A stretch of DNA of 64,000 nt from Treponema parvum (lineage in GTDB: Bacteria; Spirochaetota; Spirochaetia; Treponematales; Treponemataceae), in assembly GCF_017893945.1 (NCBI RefSeq), contig NZ_CP054257.1, forward strand, positions 1-64,000. The letters run 5' to 3'. Numbering within the stretch: the first letter of the stretch is position 1; every line of letters begins with the position of its first letter. The position numbers and the translations under genes are program-made. Below the pieces are notes generated by a model. That model did no database searches and was not told the origin of the DNA. It was given only the letters and a program-made list of their open reading frames with translations. Of the stretch, positions 56,256 through 64,000 are shown piece after piece.

Positions 56256-57203
56256 ATGTTCAAAACTTTCAATAAAAACAGAACCATTACCGGAATAGTT
56301 TTAGCCTTGATAAGCATATTTTTTTGGGGCATAACTTTCGTTTGCACGAAGTATTTATTGAGGACCTTTTCTTCTTTGGAAGTGCTGATTTTTCGTTTCT
56401 TTTTAGCTTACTGTATTTTATGGTGTATATATCCGCATCCTTATCCCTCTCAGAAAAAAAAGCACGAATTTTTGTTTGCTTTTGCGGGGCTTTTCGGTGT
56501 AACGGTCTATCAATTTATGGAAAACATTGCCATAGAATACACGTCCGCTTCAAATGTGAGCATAATAGTTTCGATTTGTCCGATTTTCACGGCGGTGATA
56601 GCGCAGATATTTTTACATGAAAAGCATCTGTCTTTTAAATTTTTTGCAGGTTTCGCTTTGGCGATCTGGGGAATTGCCATGGTAAGCTTTAACGGAAAAA
56701 TCACGTCGGGCCTTAATCCTAAGGGGGACGTCCTTGCTCTTATAGCGTCGGTTTCGTGGGGTTTTTATTCTCTGTTTATGTCGAAGATAAACGAATTAGG
56801 GTACTCTTCCGTTCCTGCTACAAGAAAGATATTTTTTTACGCGCTGCTTTTTATGCTGCCCATCGCGTCGGCGCGGGTTATAGGAATCGGCACGGCGAGC
56901 ATGGACGTTTCGCTTTCTCTTAAAATGAACGCATTAAGGTTTTCCGATCCGCTCAACTGGTTCGGTCTTTTATTTTTAGGCATTCTTGCTTCGGGATTTT
57001 GTTTTGTCGCATGGAGTATCGCCTGCCGTTTTTTAGGCACTGTGAGAACTACGGTCGGACTGTATCTCATACCCGTCGTAACCATAACGGTTGCGTTTTT
57101 TGCACTGCATGAGCCTATTACGGTTATGGGTTCGATCGGCGCGGCGCTTACCATAACGGGACTTTTCGTTTCCGAGTGGAAGGCAAAAACTAAGAGCAGT
57201 TAA
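56256..57203 (+). CDS. EamA/DMT-superfamily transporter
   Basis: A 315-residue drug/metabolite-type exporter with ten hydrophobic helices in two EamA repeats: ISIFFWGITFVCTKYLLRTF (helix 1), YTSASNVSIIVSICPIFTAV, ALIASVSWGFYSLFMSKI (second repeat start) and LGTVRTTVGLYLIPVVTI. Substrate unknown. I prefer ATG 56256 over TTG 56250; neither has a Shine-Dalgarno. Divergent from the Gx gene. Confidence 0.88.
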   Translation: MFKTFNKNRTITGIVLALISIFFWGITFVCTKYLLRTFSSLEVLIFRFFLAYCILWCIYPHPYPSQKKKHEFLFAFAGLFGVTVYQFMENIAIEYTSASNVSIIVSICPIFTAVIAQIFLHEKHLSFKFFAGFALAIWGIAMVSFNGKITSGLNPKGDVLALIASVSWGFYSLFMSKINELGYSSVPATRKIFFYALLFMLPIASARVIGIGTASMDVSLSLKMNALRFSDPLNWFGLLFLGILASGFCFVAWSIACRFLGTVRTTVGLYLIPVVTITVAFFALHEPITVMGSIGAALTITGLFVSEWKAKTKSS

Positions 57204-57221
57204 GTTTCAATTAGCCGGTAG

Positions 57222-57268
57222 AAACTCGCCTGAAATCTTGAAAAAACGGTTAACGACGAGTTTCGGAC
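57222..57268. terminator. Hairpin after the DMT transporter gene
   Basis: GAAACTCG and CGAGTTTC arms enclose about 30 nt between the convergent DMT and AEC genes; no T-run. Possible bidirectional terminator. The remaining 57269-57361 stretch has GC-rich repeats of GCGCTTACGCGC type. Confidence 0.35.
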
Positions 57269-57361
57269 AAAGCCGACGCTTATTGGACTATACGCTGCTC
57301 GAAACTTCGCGCTTACGCGCTCATTGCGGGGTAGGCGTCTCTACGGAAAGCGGCATTCATA

Positions 57362-58309
57362 CTATAAAATCAGTTCCGAAAGCTTTACCATTATAGGCAG
57401 CGTGGCGACGCATACTGCGGAAGAAACCGAAACCAAAAGGCTGCTGTAAGATTCTTCTTTTCCGTAAAGAACGGAAAAACTGGCGATAGTCATTCCTACG
57501 GGACAGCTTGCGGCTATAAAGACAATCAAAATTATTTCTTTTTGTAAGTCCGAAAAGTCAAAGAAGTTTATTGTCAACTTGAGCAGGATCAGAAGCAAAA
57601 CGGGAATTATAATCAGCCTGAAAACAACGACTCTTGCGACGCGGAAAAAAGGAGTTTTTTCGCCTTTTACCGGTTTTTTAAAATTTGCAAATAAAATCCC
57701 CAAAATGATCATGGAAACCGCGGTGTTAAGATCTCCGAAGAATTTTATCGTTTGATTCAATATTGACGGCAGCTGAAACGGCATTGCAAAAAGCAAAAAA
57801 CCTAAAAGAATTGCAATGATGTTCGGATTAAAAAAAATCTGTCTTATGCCTATCTTGTGAGAGATCGTGTAAACTCCGTTTGTCCACAAGAACAAGTTAA
57901 ACATGACTATGTATCCCATAAGGAAAAAAGTTCCGTGAGACCCGAGAATACCGTTTATGAGCGGAATGCCTATAAAACCTGCGTTGGAATAAACGAACGA
58001 CATTTTATCGAGGCTGTCGCGGGTTTTTCCTATTGCGGTTTTTGAGTGAATAAAAACGGCTGCAATGACGACCATAAACAGCAAAACCACAAAGCTCACA
58101 GCCATAGAAAACCCGAAAGATTTTATTTTTTCCAAATCGTAGGGAATGTTGAAGGTATTTAAAATAAGACACGGTGAAATTACAAAAAGCAATAAGTTAC
58201 TTAGATATCGAGACTCCGGTTCGCCGTATTTGTGTTTTTTCGAGAATACAAAGCTTACGGCAGCTATCAGCGTCATGATGGTAAGCTGTTCAGCAACTAG
58301 AAGATACAT
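57362..58309 (-). CDS. AEC-family (auxin efflux carrier-like) transporter
   Basis: A 315-residue membrane protein with ten predicted helices. AEC strings: RYLSNLLLFVISPCLILNTF, VYSNAGFIGIPLINGILG (the conserved SNxGFxGxP element) and FIAASCPVGMTIASFSVLYG. Such carriers in anaerobes often export or exchange organic acids such as malate. Single gene, convergent with the DMT gene. Confidence 0.9.
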   Translation of the reverse strand: MYLLVAEQLTIMTLIAAVSFVFSKKHKYGEPESRYLSNLLLFVISPCLILNTFNIPYDLEKIKSFGFSMAVSFVVLLFMVVIAAVFIHSKTAIGKTRDSLDKMSFVYSNAGFIGIPLINGILGSHGTFFLMGYIVMFNLFLWTNGVYTISHKIGIRQIFFNPNIIAILLGFLLFAMPFQLPSILNQTIKFFGDLNTAVSMIILGILFANFKKPVKGEKTPFFRVARVVVFRLIIIPVLLLILLKLTINFFDFSDLQKEIILIVFIAASCPVGMTIASFSVLYGKEESYSSLLVSVSSAVCVATLPIMVKLSELIL

Positions 58310-58411
58310 ATAAAATCCTTACAAAGCAGTATGCGGAGAATTGCATTTTATCGGCTCATGAGCCGCAGATGCCTATAAGATTATACATTTTCTGAATATC
58401 AGTGTCAAAAA

Positions 58412-58443
58412 AAGAGCCGTCTAAAAAATTTAAACGGCTCTTA
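58412..58443 (-). terminator. Intrinsic terminator of the TRAP operon
   Basis: AAGAGCCGT / ACGGCTCTT stem (9 bp plus flanking A/T pairs) immediately after dctM on the minus strand, followed by seven T. Near-symmetric, so it may act in both directions. Confidence 0.85.
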
Positions 58444-58445
58444 TC

Positions 58446-59729
58446 TTAGTAAGAGATGACGCTCGGAAGCCATGTTGTAAGAACGGGAAACAAGCTTATT
58501 GCAAGTAAGACGATCACGTTGCAGACGATAAACGGCAGGGCTCCTTTAAAAATTTCAATGATAGGCATGCGGTTAATCTTATTACAAGCGTTTAGACACA
58601 TACCTACGGGCGGCGTAACCAAACCGATAGCAAGACCCGTAATAATCATCGCGCCGAACTGTAAATCGCTTATACCTATTTCCTGCATAATAGGAAGCAA
58701 AATAGGCGTTAATAATAAGATGGCCGGTGAAACGTCGATAAACGTTCCGATTAAAAGGATAAGTACGTCAAAAAGCAAAGCATAACCCCAAACCGGAAGG
58801 TGCATGCTTAAGAAAAAACTTGCGATTGTAGACGGTACGTTTGCCATCGTTAAAAGCCATGTAAAGATTGTGGTAAAGCCTATGATGATCATCACGGAAC
58901 TCGAAGAAATCAATGTCTTTTTTAAGGCGACTATGACGTCTTTTACCGTAAGTTCATGATAAACGAAGAACCCCAAGACAAGAGAATACAAAACGGCGAT
59001 ACCGGCGGATTCGCTTGCAGTACAAATTCCGAAACTTACAAACAGGACAATAACCAGCGGCATCAGTATTGCAGGAAGACCGAAAATTACGCTATGAACA
59101 AAATCTCTAAAGTTAAAAGGTTCTTTTTTGGGGTGATAGCCGTGTTTGACCGAAAGGACGTAAACCGTTGTCAGTTGCGAAAGCCCTATGAGAACTCCGG
59201 GAACCAGACCTGCGATAAACAGCTTTCCGACGGAAGCGCCCGAAATCATTGCGTAAACAAGCATCGGCACGCTGGGCGGGATTATCATTCCCATCGTGGA
59301 CGACGCAACCGTAACGCCCGCCGCAAATTTCGGAGGATAGCCGCGCTGTTCCATAGCCGGAATTTCAATGGATCCCAGGGCGGAAGTATCCGCGACGGAA
59401 GATCCTGAAATTCCGCCGAAGATCATGCTTGCGATGACATTTACTTCGCCGAAACCGCCGTTAATGGGGCGTACCAAATACATGCTGAAATCCACGATTC
59501 TCTTTGTAATTCCGCCCGTATTCATGAGCTCTCCTGCAAGCATGAATAAAGGCATCGCTACCATAACAAAGCTGAAAACTCCGCCCCAAACTCTCTGAGG
59601 CAGCATTTGAAGAAAGTTCGGGTTAAACGAATTGATATATGTTAAACACGAAGCCCCGATTGAAAACGCAAGCGGCGTACCGAGAATGGCAAAAATGATC
59701 AGAAAGACTAAAAGAAATATCATTGCCAT
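58446..59729 (-). CDS. dctM: TRAP transporter large permease
   Basis: A 427-residue DctM/SiaM-type permease, the ion-coupled transport unit, with 11-12 helices. Typical strings: FVMVAMPLFMLAGELMNTGG, FGGISGSSVADTSALGSI (the conserved discriminator loop), VTVASSTMGMIIPPSVPMLVY and GLAIGLVTPPVGMCLN. ATG 59729 follows AGGAGG. Last gene of the dctPQM operon. Confidence 0.95.
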   Translation of the reverse strand: MAMIFLLVFLIIFAILGTPLAFSIGASCLTYINSFNPNFLQMLPQRVWGGVFSFVMVAMPLFMLAGELMNTGGITKRIVDFSMYLVRPINGGFGEVNVIASMIFGGISGSSVADTSALGSIEIPAMEQRGYPPKFAAGVTVASSTMGMIIPPSVPMLVYAMISGASVGKLFIAGLVPGVLIGLSQLTTVYVLSVKHGYHPKKEPFNFRDFVHSVIFGLPAILMPLVIVLFVSFGICTASESAGIAVLYSLVLGFFVYHELTVKDVIVALKKTLISSSSVMIIIGFTTIFTWLLTMANVPSTIASFFLSMHLPVWGYALLFDVLILLIGTFIDVSPAILLLTPILLPIMQEIGISDLQFGAMIITGLAIGLVTPPVGMCLNACNKINRMPIIEIFKGALPFIVCNVIVLLAISLFPVLTTWLPSVISY

Positions 59730-59734
59730 AGTAA

Positions 59735-60226
59735 TCAGGCCTCCTTAGTTTTTTTACAAAACAAAGATTTTATAAATTCGATAAATTGCAAAATTACGAC
59801 AATTAATGAAGTAAAACATCCGACGGGAATAATTCCATACAGCCATACGTACGGAATTTCCATTCCCGAAGAAATTTGATGACCGAATTTTATTGCATAT
59901 CTGTAACCGAATTTCATCATTACAAATAAAACACAGATAGTGATTATAAAACTGATAAATTTGGATATTTTTTTTATAGAAGACGGAAACAGATTATAGA
60001 ATGAATCGATCCAGACGTGTTCGTTTTCAACGAAGCAAACAGTCATTCCCCAAAATGTGGTAAACGCAAAAACCGTTGTTGTAAATTCTTCAAGTTCTTT
60101 AAACGAAAGGCTGAAAATGTAGCGGGCAAAAACGGAAAAAATAACACAGCCCGCCATCAAGGCGACGGAAAAAATTCCTATGCCTATAAAAACTTTATAT
60201 ACGGCAAAACGAATCTTTGTAAACAT
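59735..60226 (-). CDS. dctQ: TRAP transporter small permease
   Basis: A 163-residue four-helix DctQ subunit: GCVIFSVFARYIF (helix 2), FAFTTFWGMTVCFVENEHVWIDSF (the conserved helix 2-3 loop) and WLYGIIPVGCFTSLIVV. I start at ATG 60226, which has GGAGAG 7 nt upstream; a longer frame to 60331 has no ribosome site. Five bases separate it from dctM. Confidence 0.92.
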   Translation of the reverse strand: MFTKIRFAVYKVFIGIGIFSVALMAGCVIFSVFARYIFSLSFKELEEFTTTVFAFTTFWGMTVCFVENEHVWIDSFYNLFPSSIKKISKFISFIITICVLFVMMKFGYRYAIKFGHQISSGMEIPYVWLYGIIPVGCFTSLIVVILQFIEFIKSLFCKKTKEA

Positions 60227-60317
60227 CTGTGCGCTCTCCTGATTTATTAGGTTAAAATCAAACCCTGCGCCGTCCAAAAGCTGAAGTTCTGGACAGGCTC
60301 CGGTTTGGAAAATCAAT

Positions 60318-61343
60318 TTATTTTCCCGCAACTATAGCACGCATTTGGTCAAGTTCGCTTTGTGTCAACATTCCGGACGAAAGGTACTGTTTGTAGACGA
60401 CTTCGGTCGCTTTTTTAAATTCGGCCATCTCTTCAGCAGTAGGAAAGTAAACTTCCGCATTCGCTTTAACCGTGTCAAGCGCGGATTGCTGCATATCGGC
60501 TATGGCCTTGTTGTTTACCTTAAAGCTTTCGTTAGCAGCTTCCTGAATGATTTTTTGATAATCGGCCGGAAGGGAATTCCACCATTCAAGGTTTACATAA
60601 AAAGGATCCGGATGGAATTGATAGTTAATGGCGGTAAAATATTTTTGCACTTCATAAAATTTCATACCCCTTACGTTTACCCACGGATTTTCCTGTCCGT
60701 CGGCGACGCCCGTTTTAAGAGCCATGTAAAGATCTGCGTAAGGAACGGCTACGGTAGAAGCTCCCATAGCTTTAAATGTCTTGTCGATTGTGTCCATGCC
60801 GTTTGTGCGCATTTTTAACCCCACGAGGTCTTTGGGGCTTTTAATCGGGCGCTTATTGTTTGAAAACTGTCGGAAGCCGCCGGCGTCGCAAAGCCCCAGG
60901 ATGAGGACGCCGTCTTTTTGTGACCCTTTGCACATTTCGCGCGCAAGGTCGGAAGACATAAGGCGCGTAATCTGATCCGAATTTTCACAAAGGAAAGGAA
61001 GAGAGAAGACCAATAACTTGGGCAAAAAGTCCATCTGTCCGCCGCGGAAGCCCTGAATTACGCCCGAGCAAGCTTGCTCCAGCATTTCTTTTTCCGTTCC
61101 GAGCTGTCCTGCCGGATAAAGTTCTACTTTAACGCCACCGTTTGTTTTTTCTTCAACGATTTTTTTGAAAGCCGTAAGGGAAACATGGCGGGGGTTTTCT
61201 ACCGGCTGCGCATGTCCTATCTGCATAGTGTAGACTTTGTTTTTTGCCGTTTTTTCCGTTTTTGCGGAATCGCTCGCTCCGTTAGAGAAAACAAGAGAAG
61301 TTACAGCTGCGGCAAGAAGCGTGAACCATAAAATTTTTTTCAT
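60318..61343 (-). CDS. dctP: TRAP transporter binding protein
   Basis: A 341-residue periplasmic protein of the DctP family. Signal peptide (KKILWFTLLAAAVTSLVFS), then TMQIGHAQPVENPRHVSLTAFKKIV, ELYPAGQLGTEKEMLEQACSG and LVGLKMRTNGMDTIDKTFKAMG, where the conserved Arg that holds a carboxylate is Arg199-like in KMRTN. Substrate likely an organic acid. ATG 61343 follows AGGAGG. It is separated from the two-component genes by a 156-nt gap where its promoter must lie. Confidence 0.94.
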   Translation of the reverse strand: MKKILWFTLLAAAVTSLVFSNGASDSAKTEKTAKNKVYTMQIGHAQPVENPRHVSLTAFKKIVEEKTNGGVKVELYPAGQLGTEKEMLEQACSGVIQGFRGGQMDFLPKLLVFSLPFLCENSDQITRLMSSDLAREMCKGSQKDGVLILGLCDAGGFRQFSNNKRPIKSPKDLVGLKMRTNGMDTIDKTFKAMGASTVAVPYADLYMALKTGVADGQENPWVNVRGMKFYEVQKYFTAINYQFHPDPFYVNLEWWNSLPADYQKIIQEAANESFKVNNKAIADMQQSALDTVKANAEVYFPTAEEMAEFKKATEVVYKQYLSSGMLTQSELDQMRAIVAGK

Positions 61344-61499
61344 AGCATTCCTCCTAAATAAAAAGCTTTGATAAATTTTATGGTACAACGGAAATTTCAA
61401 TCTCACACTATAAAATATTGCGGAAAATCTATAAATTTTTGCTGAAAAGCGCGGGGTGTTTGAGGCGGGACAAAAATTTCCACTTTCGGCAAGGATTTG

Positions 61500-62267
61500 T
61501 CAGCTTTTGGGCAGATTCATCGCCCTGTATTGCATGGGAGAAACGCCTTCCAGTTTTTTAAATGTCCACGTAAAATAATTCGGATCGGAAAACCCGACTT
61601 GAGCGCTTATCTGCTTAACGCTGTCGTTTGTGCCGGACAGAAGCTTTTTTGAAATTTGTATGCGATGCGAAATAAGATAATCGATGACGGTAATGTCTTT
61701 GTAGGCTTTAAATATCCTGGACAGGTGAAATTTGCTGTAGCCGCAATGGTCGGATATATCGTTTAAACTTATTTTTTTTGAATAGTTGGTTTCTATATAT
61801 GCGCAGACCTTTTTTACCATATCCGGTTCGTTTATTGTTACGCCGTCCGTATTGTCTTTTGTGACTTTTGCCGGGTTTATGTTTTTTTCATCGTCCAGGG
61901 TTTCTATTGTCTTTTTTAGACTTTCAATAAAGATTTGCTGCGATACGGGCTTGATCAGAAAATCCACTACGCCGAGATGAATGGCGTCGATGGCGTTGTC
62001 AATTTTGCTGAAAGCGGTTGAAACGATTACTTTTGAATGATTTTTTTGTTCGCGGATTATTTTTAAAGCTTCAAGCCCGGTCTTTCCCGGCATGTTTATA
62101 TCAAGAATAATGATGTCGGGCTTTTCATTTAAAGCTTTGTCTACTATCATGTTTCCGTTTTCGGCTTCGATGATCTTGTTTATAGGAAGCTTCGCTTCTT
62201 CTATAAAAAGCTTTAGAGCTTCGCGTTCAAGTTCTTCATCGTCCGCCAAAAGAATACTGTACGTCAT
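61500..62267 (-). CDS. Response regulator with AraC-type output
   Basis: A 255-residue YesN-like regulator. Receiver domain 1-120 with phospho-acceptor Asp56 in IIILDINMPGKTG and the acidic pocket LLADDEE (4-10); C-terminal AraC domain with two HTH units (ISLNDISDHCGYSKFHLSRIFK and QISAQVGFSDPNYFTWTFKK). Its start overlaps the kinase stop (ATGA). The adjacent TRAP operon is the obvious target. Confidence 0.93.
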   Translation of the reverse strand: MTYSILLADDEELEREALKLFIEEAKLPINKIIEAENGNMIVDKALNEKPDIIILDINMPGKTGLEALKIIREQKNHSKVIVSTAFSKIDNAIDAIHLGVVDFLIKPVSQQIFIESLKKTIETLDDEKNINPAKVTKDNTDGVTINEPDMVKKVCAYIETNYSKKISLNDISDHCGYSKFHLSRIFKAYKDITVIDYLISHRIQISKKLLSGTNDSVKQISAQVGFSDPNYFTWTFKKLEGVSPMQYRAMNLPKS

Positions 62268-63703
62268 TTTTCTTCCTGCATAATTTTAAGTCTGATTTGG
62301 ATCATTGTCCAAGATTCTTTTTCAGTTTTGCGGGTAAAAATGTCAAAAACTCTGCTGCCGCCTTTTTGCTCCGCGAATATTTCCAAACGTTTTTTTGTGT
62401 TTGCAAGTCCTATCCGCTTGGAACTTACGGGATCTGCATTAAGGGATTCGTTGAATTTTTCTTTTGACATTCCTATTCCGTTGTCAAATATCCTCAGCAA
62501 GGCGTAACCTTTCCGTCTTGAAACGGAAATGATGATTTTTCCTCCTTCTTCTTTAGGTTCAAGGCCGTGTATGATTGCGTTTTCTACGAGCGGCTGTAAC
62601 GTCAACTTGGGCAAAAAAAGATTGCAAGCGGCTTCTTTTGAAACGTTTGACCTATATGTTATACGGTTGCCGAAGCGAAGTTTTTGAATCTTTATGTACT
62701 CTTCCGTAATTTCAAGCTCTTCCTGAAAAGACACGGGAGTTCCGCTTTCAGAAAGGCTGTACCTGAGCAAAAGCGAAAGAGATTCTATCATCTGCAGAGC
62801 GATTTCTTTTTTGTTTAAAGAAATTGTCCTGCTTATGCTGTTTAACGTATTGAATAAAAAATGAGGATTGGTTTGCGCCTGTAACGCTAAAAAAGTTGCC
62901 TGGCTGAGAAGTTTTTGATATTCGACGTTCTTTTTTACACCGTTGACCATATTGTTGAATGCCGTTATGAGAACTCCGACGGAATTTTTAGGATTTTTAA
63001 CCGGAACTTGAATATCGAAATTGCCGGATGAAACGCATTGCGCCTGTTTTACGAGCAAAGACAGCGGTTTCGTCAAAGCCGAAGAAACATACCAATGAAA
63101 CAGAATATCTACGGCGATAATGATAAAGATAAAAAACATCGTGTAGATTTTAAGGACTTTTATGTTGCGGATGATAGTTTCGGTTTTTTCCGAAGTGTTT
63201 GTGAGAGACAGTTTTAAAAGTTCGTCCGCATAGGACTGCAGATAAGTTTGTATTTTTTCAGAATAATACAGTCTGCCGTAGTAGTCGTAGTTTCCCATGT
63301 TATAAAAAAAAGAGGCCCGGCAGCCTTCGCTGAAATAAATGTTGTGAACTTTCCGCATGCTTTGCAGCAAAAAGTAGGATTCGTCGTCCTGAGATCTGTC
63401 GCTTAATTCAAGAATTATTTTATTTGTGAGCGCTATAGAATCGTTGTATTCCGAAAGCTGAGAGCGGTTTCCCGTTTTTAAATAGTTTAAAAGAGATCGT
63501 CTGCTCTTTGAAAAACACTCTTTCATTTCTTGAATCGAATAAAAATAAGAAAGCTGATTATTGTATGAATTTGAATACGAGTCAAAATAATGTTGATTTA
63601 TCACGGTTGAAGCAAAATAAAAAACCATGATCCCTGCAAGGATGATGTTTATTTTTAAACCTACAGAAAAAACAAGCCTTTTGAAGATTTTTTTAACGTT
63701 CAT
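62264..63703 (-). CDS. Sensor histidine kinase (LytS/YesM type)
   Basis: A 479-residue membrane kinase. TM1 (about 14-35), a periplasmic helical sensor region (about 36-178), TM2 (about 180-200), a HAMP segment (SSALTKPLSLLVKQAQ), then a His_kinase domain with phospho-acceptor His281 in NPHFLFNTLNS and ATP-site strings LVENAIIHGLEP, RIFDNGIGMSKE and GLANTKKRL. It overlaps both neighbours by 4 nt, forming a binding protein-kinase-regulator operon. Confidence 0.93.
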   Translation of the reverse strand: MNVKKIFKRLVFSVGLKINIILAGIMVFYFASTVINQHYFDSYSNSYNNQLSYFYSIQEMKECFSKSRRSLLNYLKTGNRSQLSEYNDSIALTNKIILELSDRSQDDESYFLLQSMRKVHNIYFSEGCRASFFYNMGNYDYYGRLYYSEKIQTYLQSYADELLKLSLTNTSEKTETIIRNIKVLKIYTMFFIFIIIAVDILFHWYVSSALTKPLSLLVKQAQCVSSGNFDIQVPVKNPKNSVGVLITAFNNMVNGVKKNVEYQKLLSQATFLALQAQTNPHFLFNTLNSISRTISLNKKEIALQMIESLSLLLRYSLSESGTPVSFQEELEITEEYIKIQKLRFGNRITYRSNVSKEAACNLFLPKLTLQPLVENAIIHGLEPKEEGGKIIISVSRRKGYALLRIFDNGIGMSKEKFNESLNADPVSSKRIGLANTKKRLEIFAEQKGGSRVFDIFTRKTEKESWTMIQIRLKIMQEEK

Positions 63704-64000
63704 TTTATAAAGTCCTCGTAAACGGTTTTTTCTTTTTTCAGCGCGGGAAGTTTATCTTCTAAAAATTGCTTTTGCCGATGAACATAATACTTACCGGCGT
63801 CTTCGGCGCATTTGATTAAAAGATCTTTGTCCGTACTCGAAAAATCCGAAAAAACTTCGGCGCTCATCACAAAAAGATCCGGGAGAGAAATATACGGCGT
63901 TATAAGAACATAGTTGATAAACGGATATTCGTCGCCGATCAAAAAATCGCAAAGAGCCGCTTCTCTTGCGTCCATGTAGCCGTTTATGAGAGAGCCGTAT
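63700..64000 (-). CDS. DctP-like binding protein, partial
   Basis: The last 100 residues of a gene that enters from the right edge. The sequence YGSLINGYMDAREAALCDFL...NYVLITPYISLPDLFVMS, then DKDLLIKCAEDAGKYYVHRQ, fits the C-terminal lobe of TRAP-type solute-binding proteins. Its stop overlaps the sensor kinase start, so it is probably a periplasmic co-sensor for that kinase. Start and signal peptide are outside the window. Confidence 0.7.
   Translation of the reverse strand, partial: YGSLINGYMDAREAALCDFLIGDEYPFINYVLITPYISLPDLFVMSAEVFSDFSSTDKDLLIKCAEDAGKYYVHRQKQFLEDKLPALKKEKTVYEDFIK

Overview
The window looks like the replication-origin region of a Treponema-like spirochaete chromosome (moderate G+C). 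The evidence is dnaA, gyrB and gyrA together with a perfect parS site, a short archaeal-type PheT, small two-gene toxin-antitoxin modules, and a chromosomal integron whose integrase lies on the same strand as its cassettes, an arrangement I know from Treponema denticola. The species cannot be named from sequence alone.

Layout. 1-6.0 kb: divergent dnaA and gyrBA, ending at a 30-bp palindrome containing parS. 6-25.8 kb: core metabolism and translation genes: argA, pheT, mazEF, arginase with an outer-membrane-like protein, htpG, then a ptsI-der-merR-rsm22 run, and carA with an unusual carB-dapF fusion. A dispersed repeat is scattered through the intergenic gaps here. 26-37.06 kb: a relB-yoeB pair, a SAP-domain gene, and a chromosomal integron with a frameshifted intI, about six cassettes, five complete attC sites and one half attC, and an IS110-family insertion. 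37.06-49.23 kb: a sugar-catabolism island (LacI regulator, broken araD, dehydrogenase, two cupin isomerase-like paralogues, two mutarotases, a ribose-type ABC importer, a FGGY kinase) inserted between the last attC, which it truncates, and a truncated rraA-like gene. 49.9-64 kb: yhbY, asnA, a thioredoxin-reductase-like flavoprotein without a recognisable NADPH site, an amino-acid-type ABC importer without its ATPase, an ECF/Gx-type membrane pair, DMT and AEC transporters, a TRAP operon (dctPQM), and a binding protein / sensor kinase / response regulator operon that runs off the right edge.

How the parts work together. argA, arginase and carbamoyl phosphate synthase bracket ornithine/arginine metabolism; treponemal peptidoglycan is known to use ornithine rather than diaminopimelate, which makes the active-site-dead DapF domain fused to CarB notable. 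The integron cassettes carry toxin-antitoxin pairs, a lipoprotein, a flavodoxin/DUF2271 pair and a two-gene cassette sharing an amyloid-like motif. Every cassette has an inverted repeat whose 5' arm starts exactly 10 nt after its recombination core (five clear, one weak), which I cannot explain by known attC architecture. The sugar island has three LacI-type palindromes in its central divergent promoter region, so import, isomerisation and phosphorylation are probably induced together.
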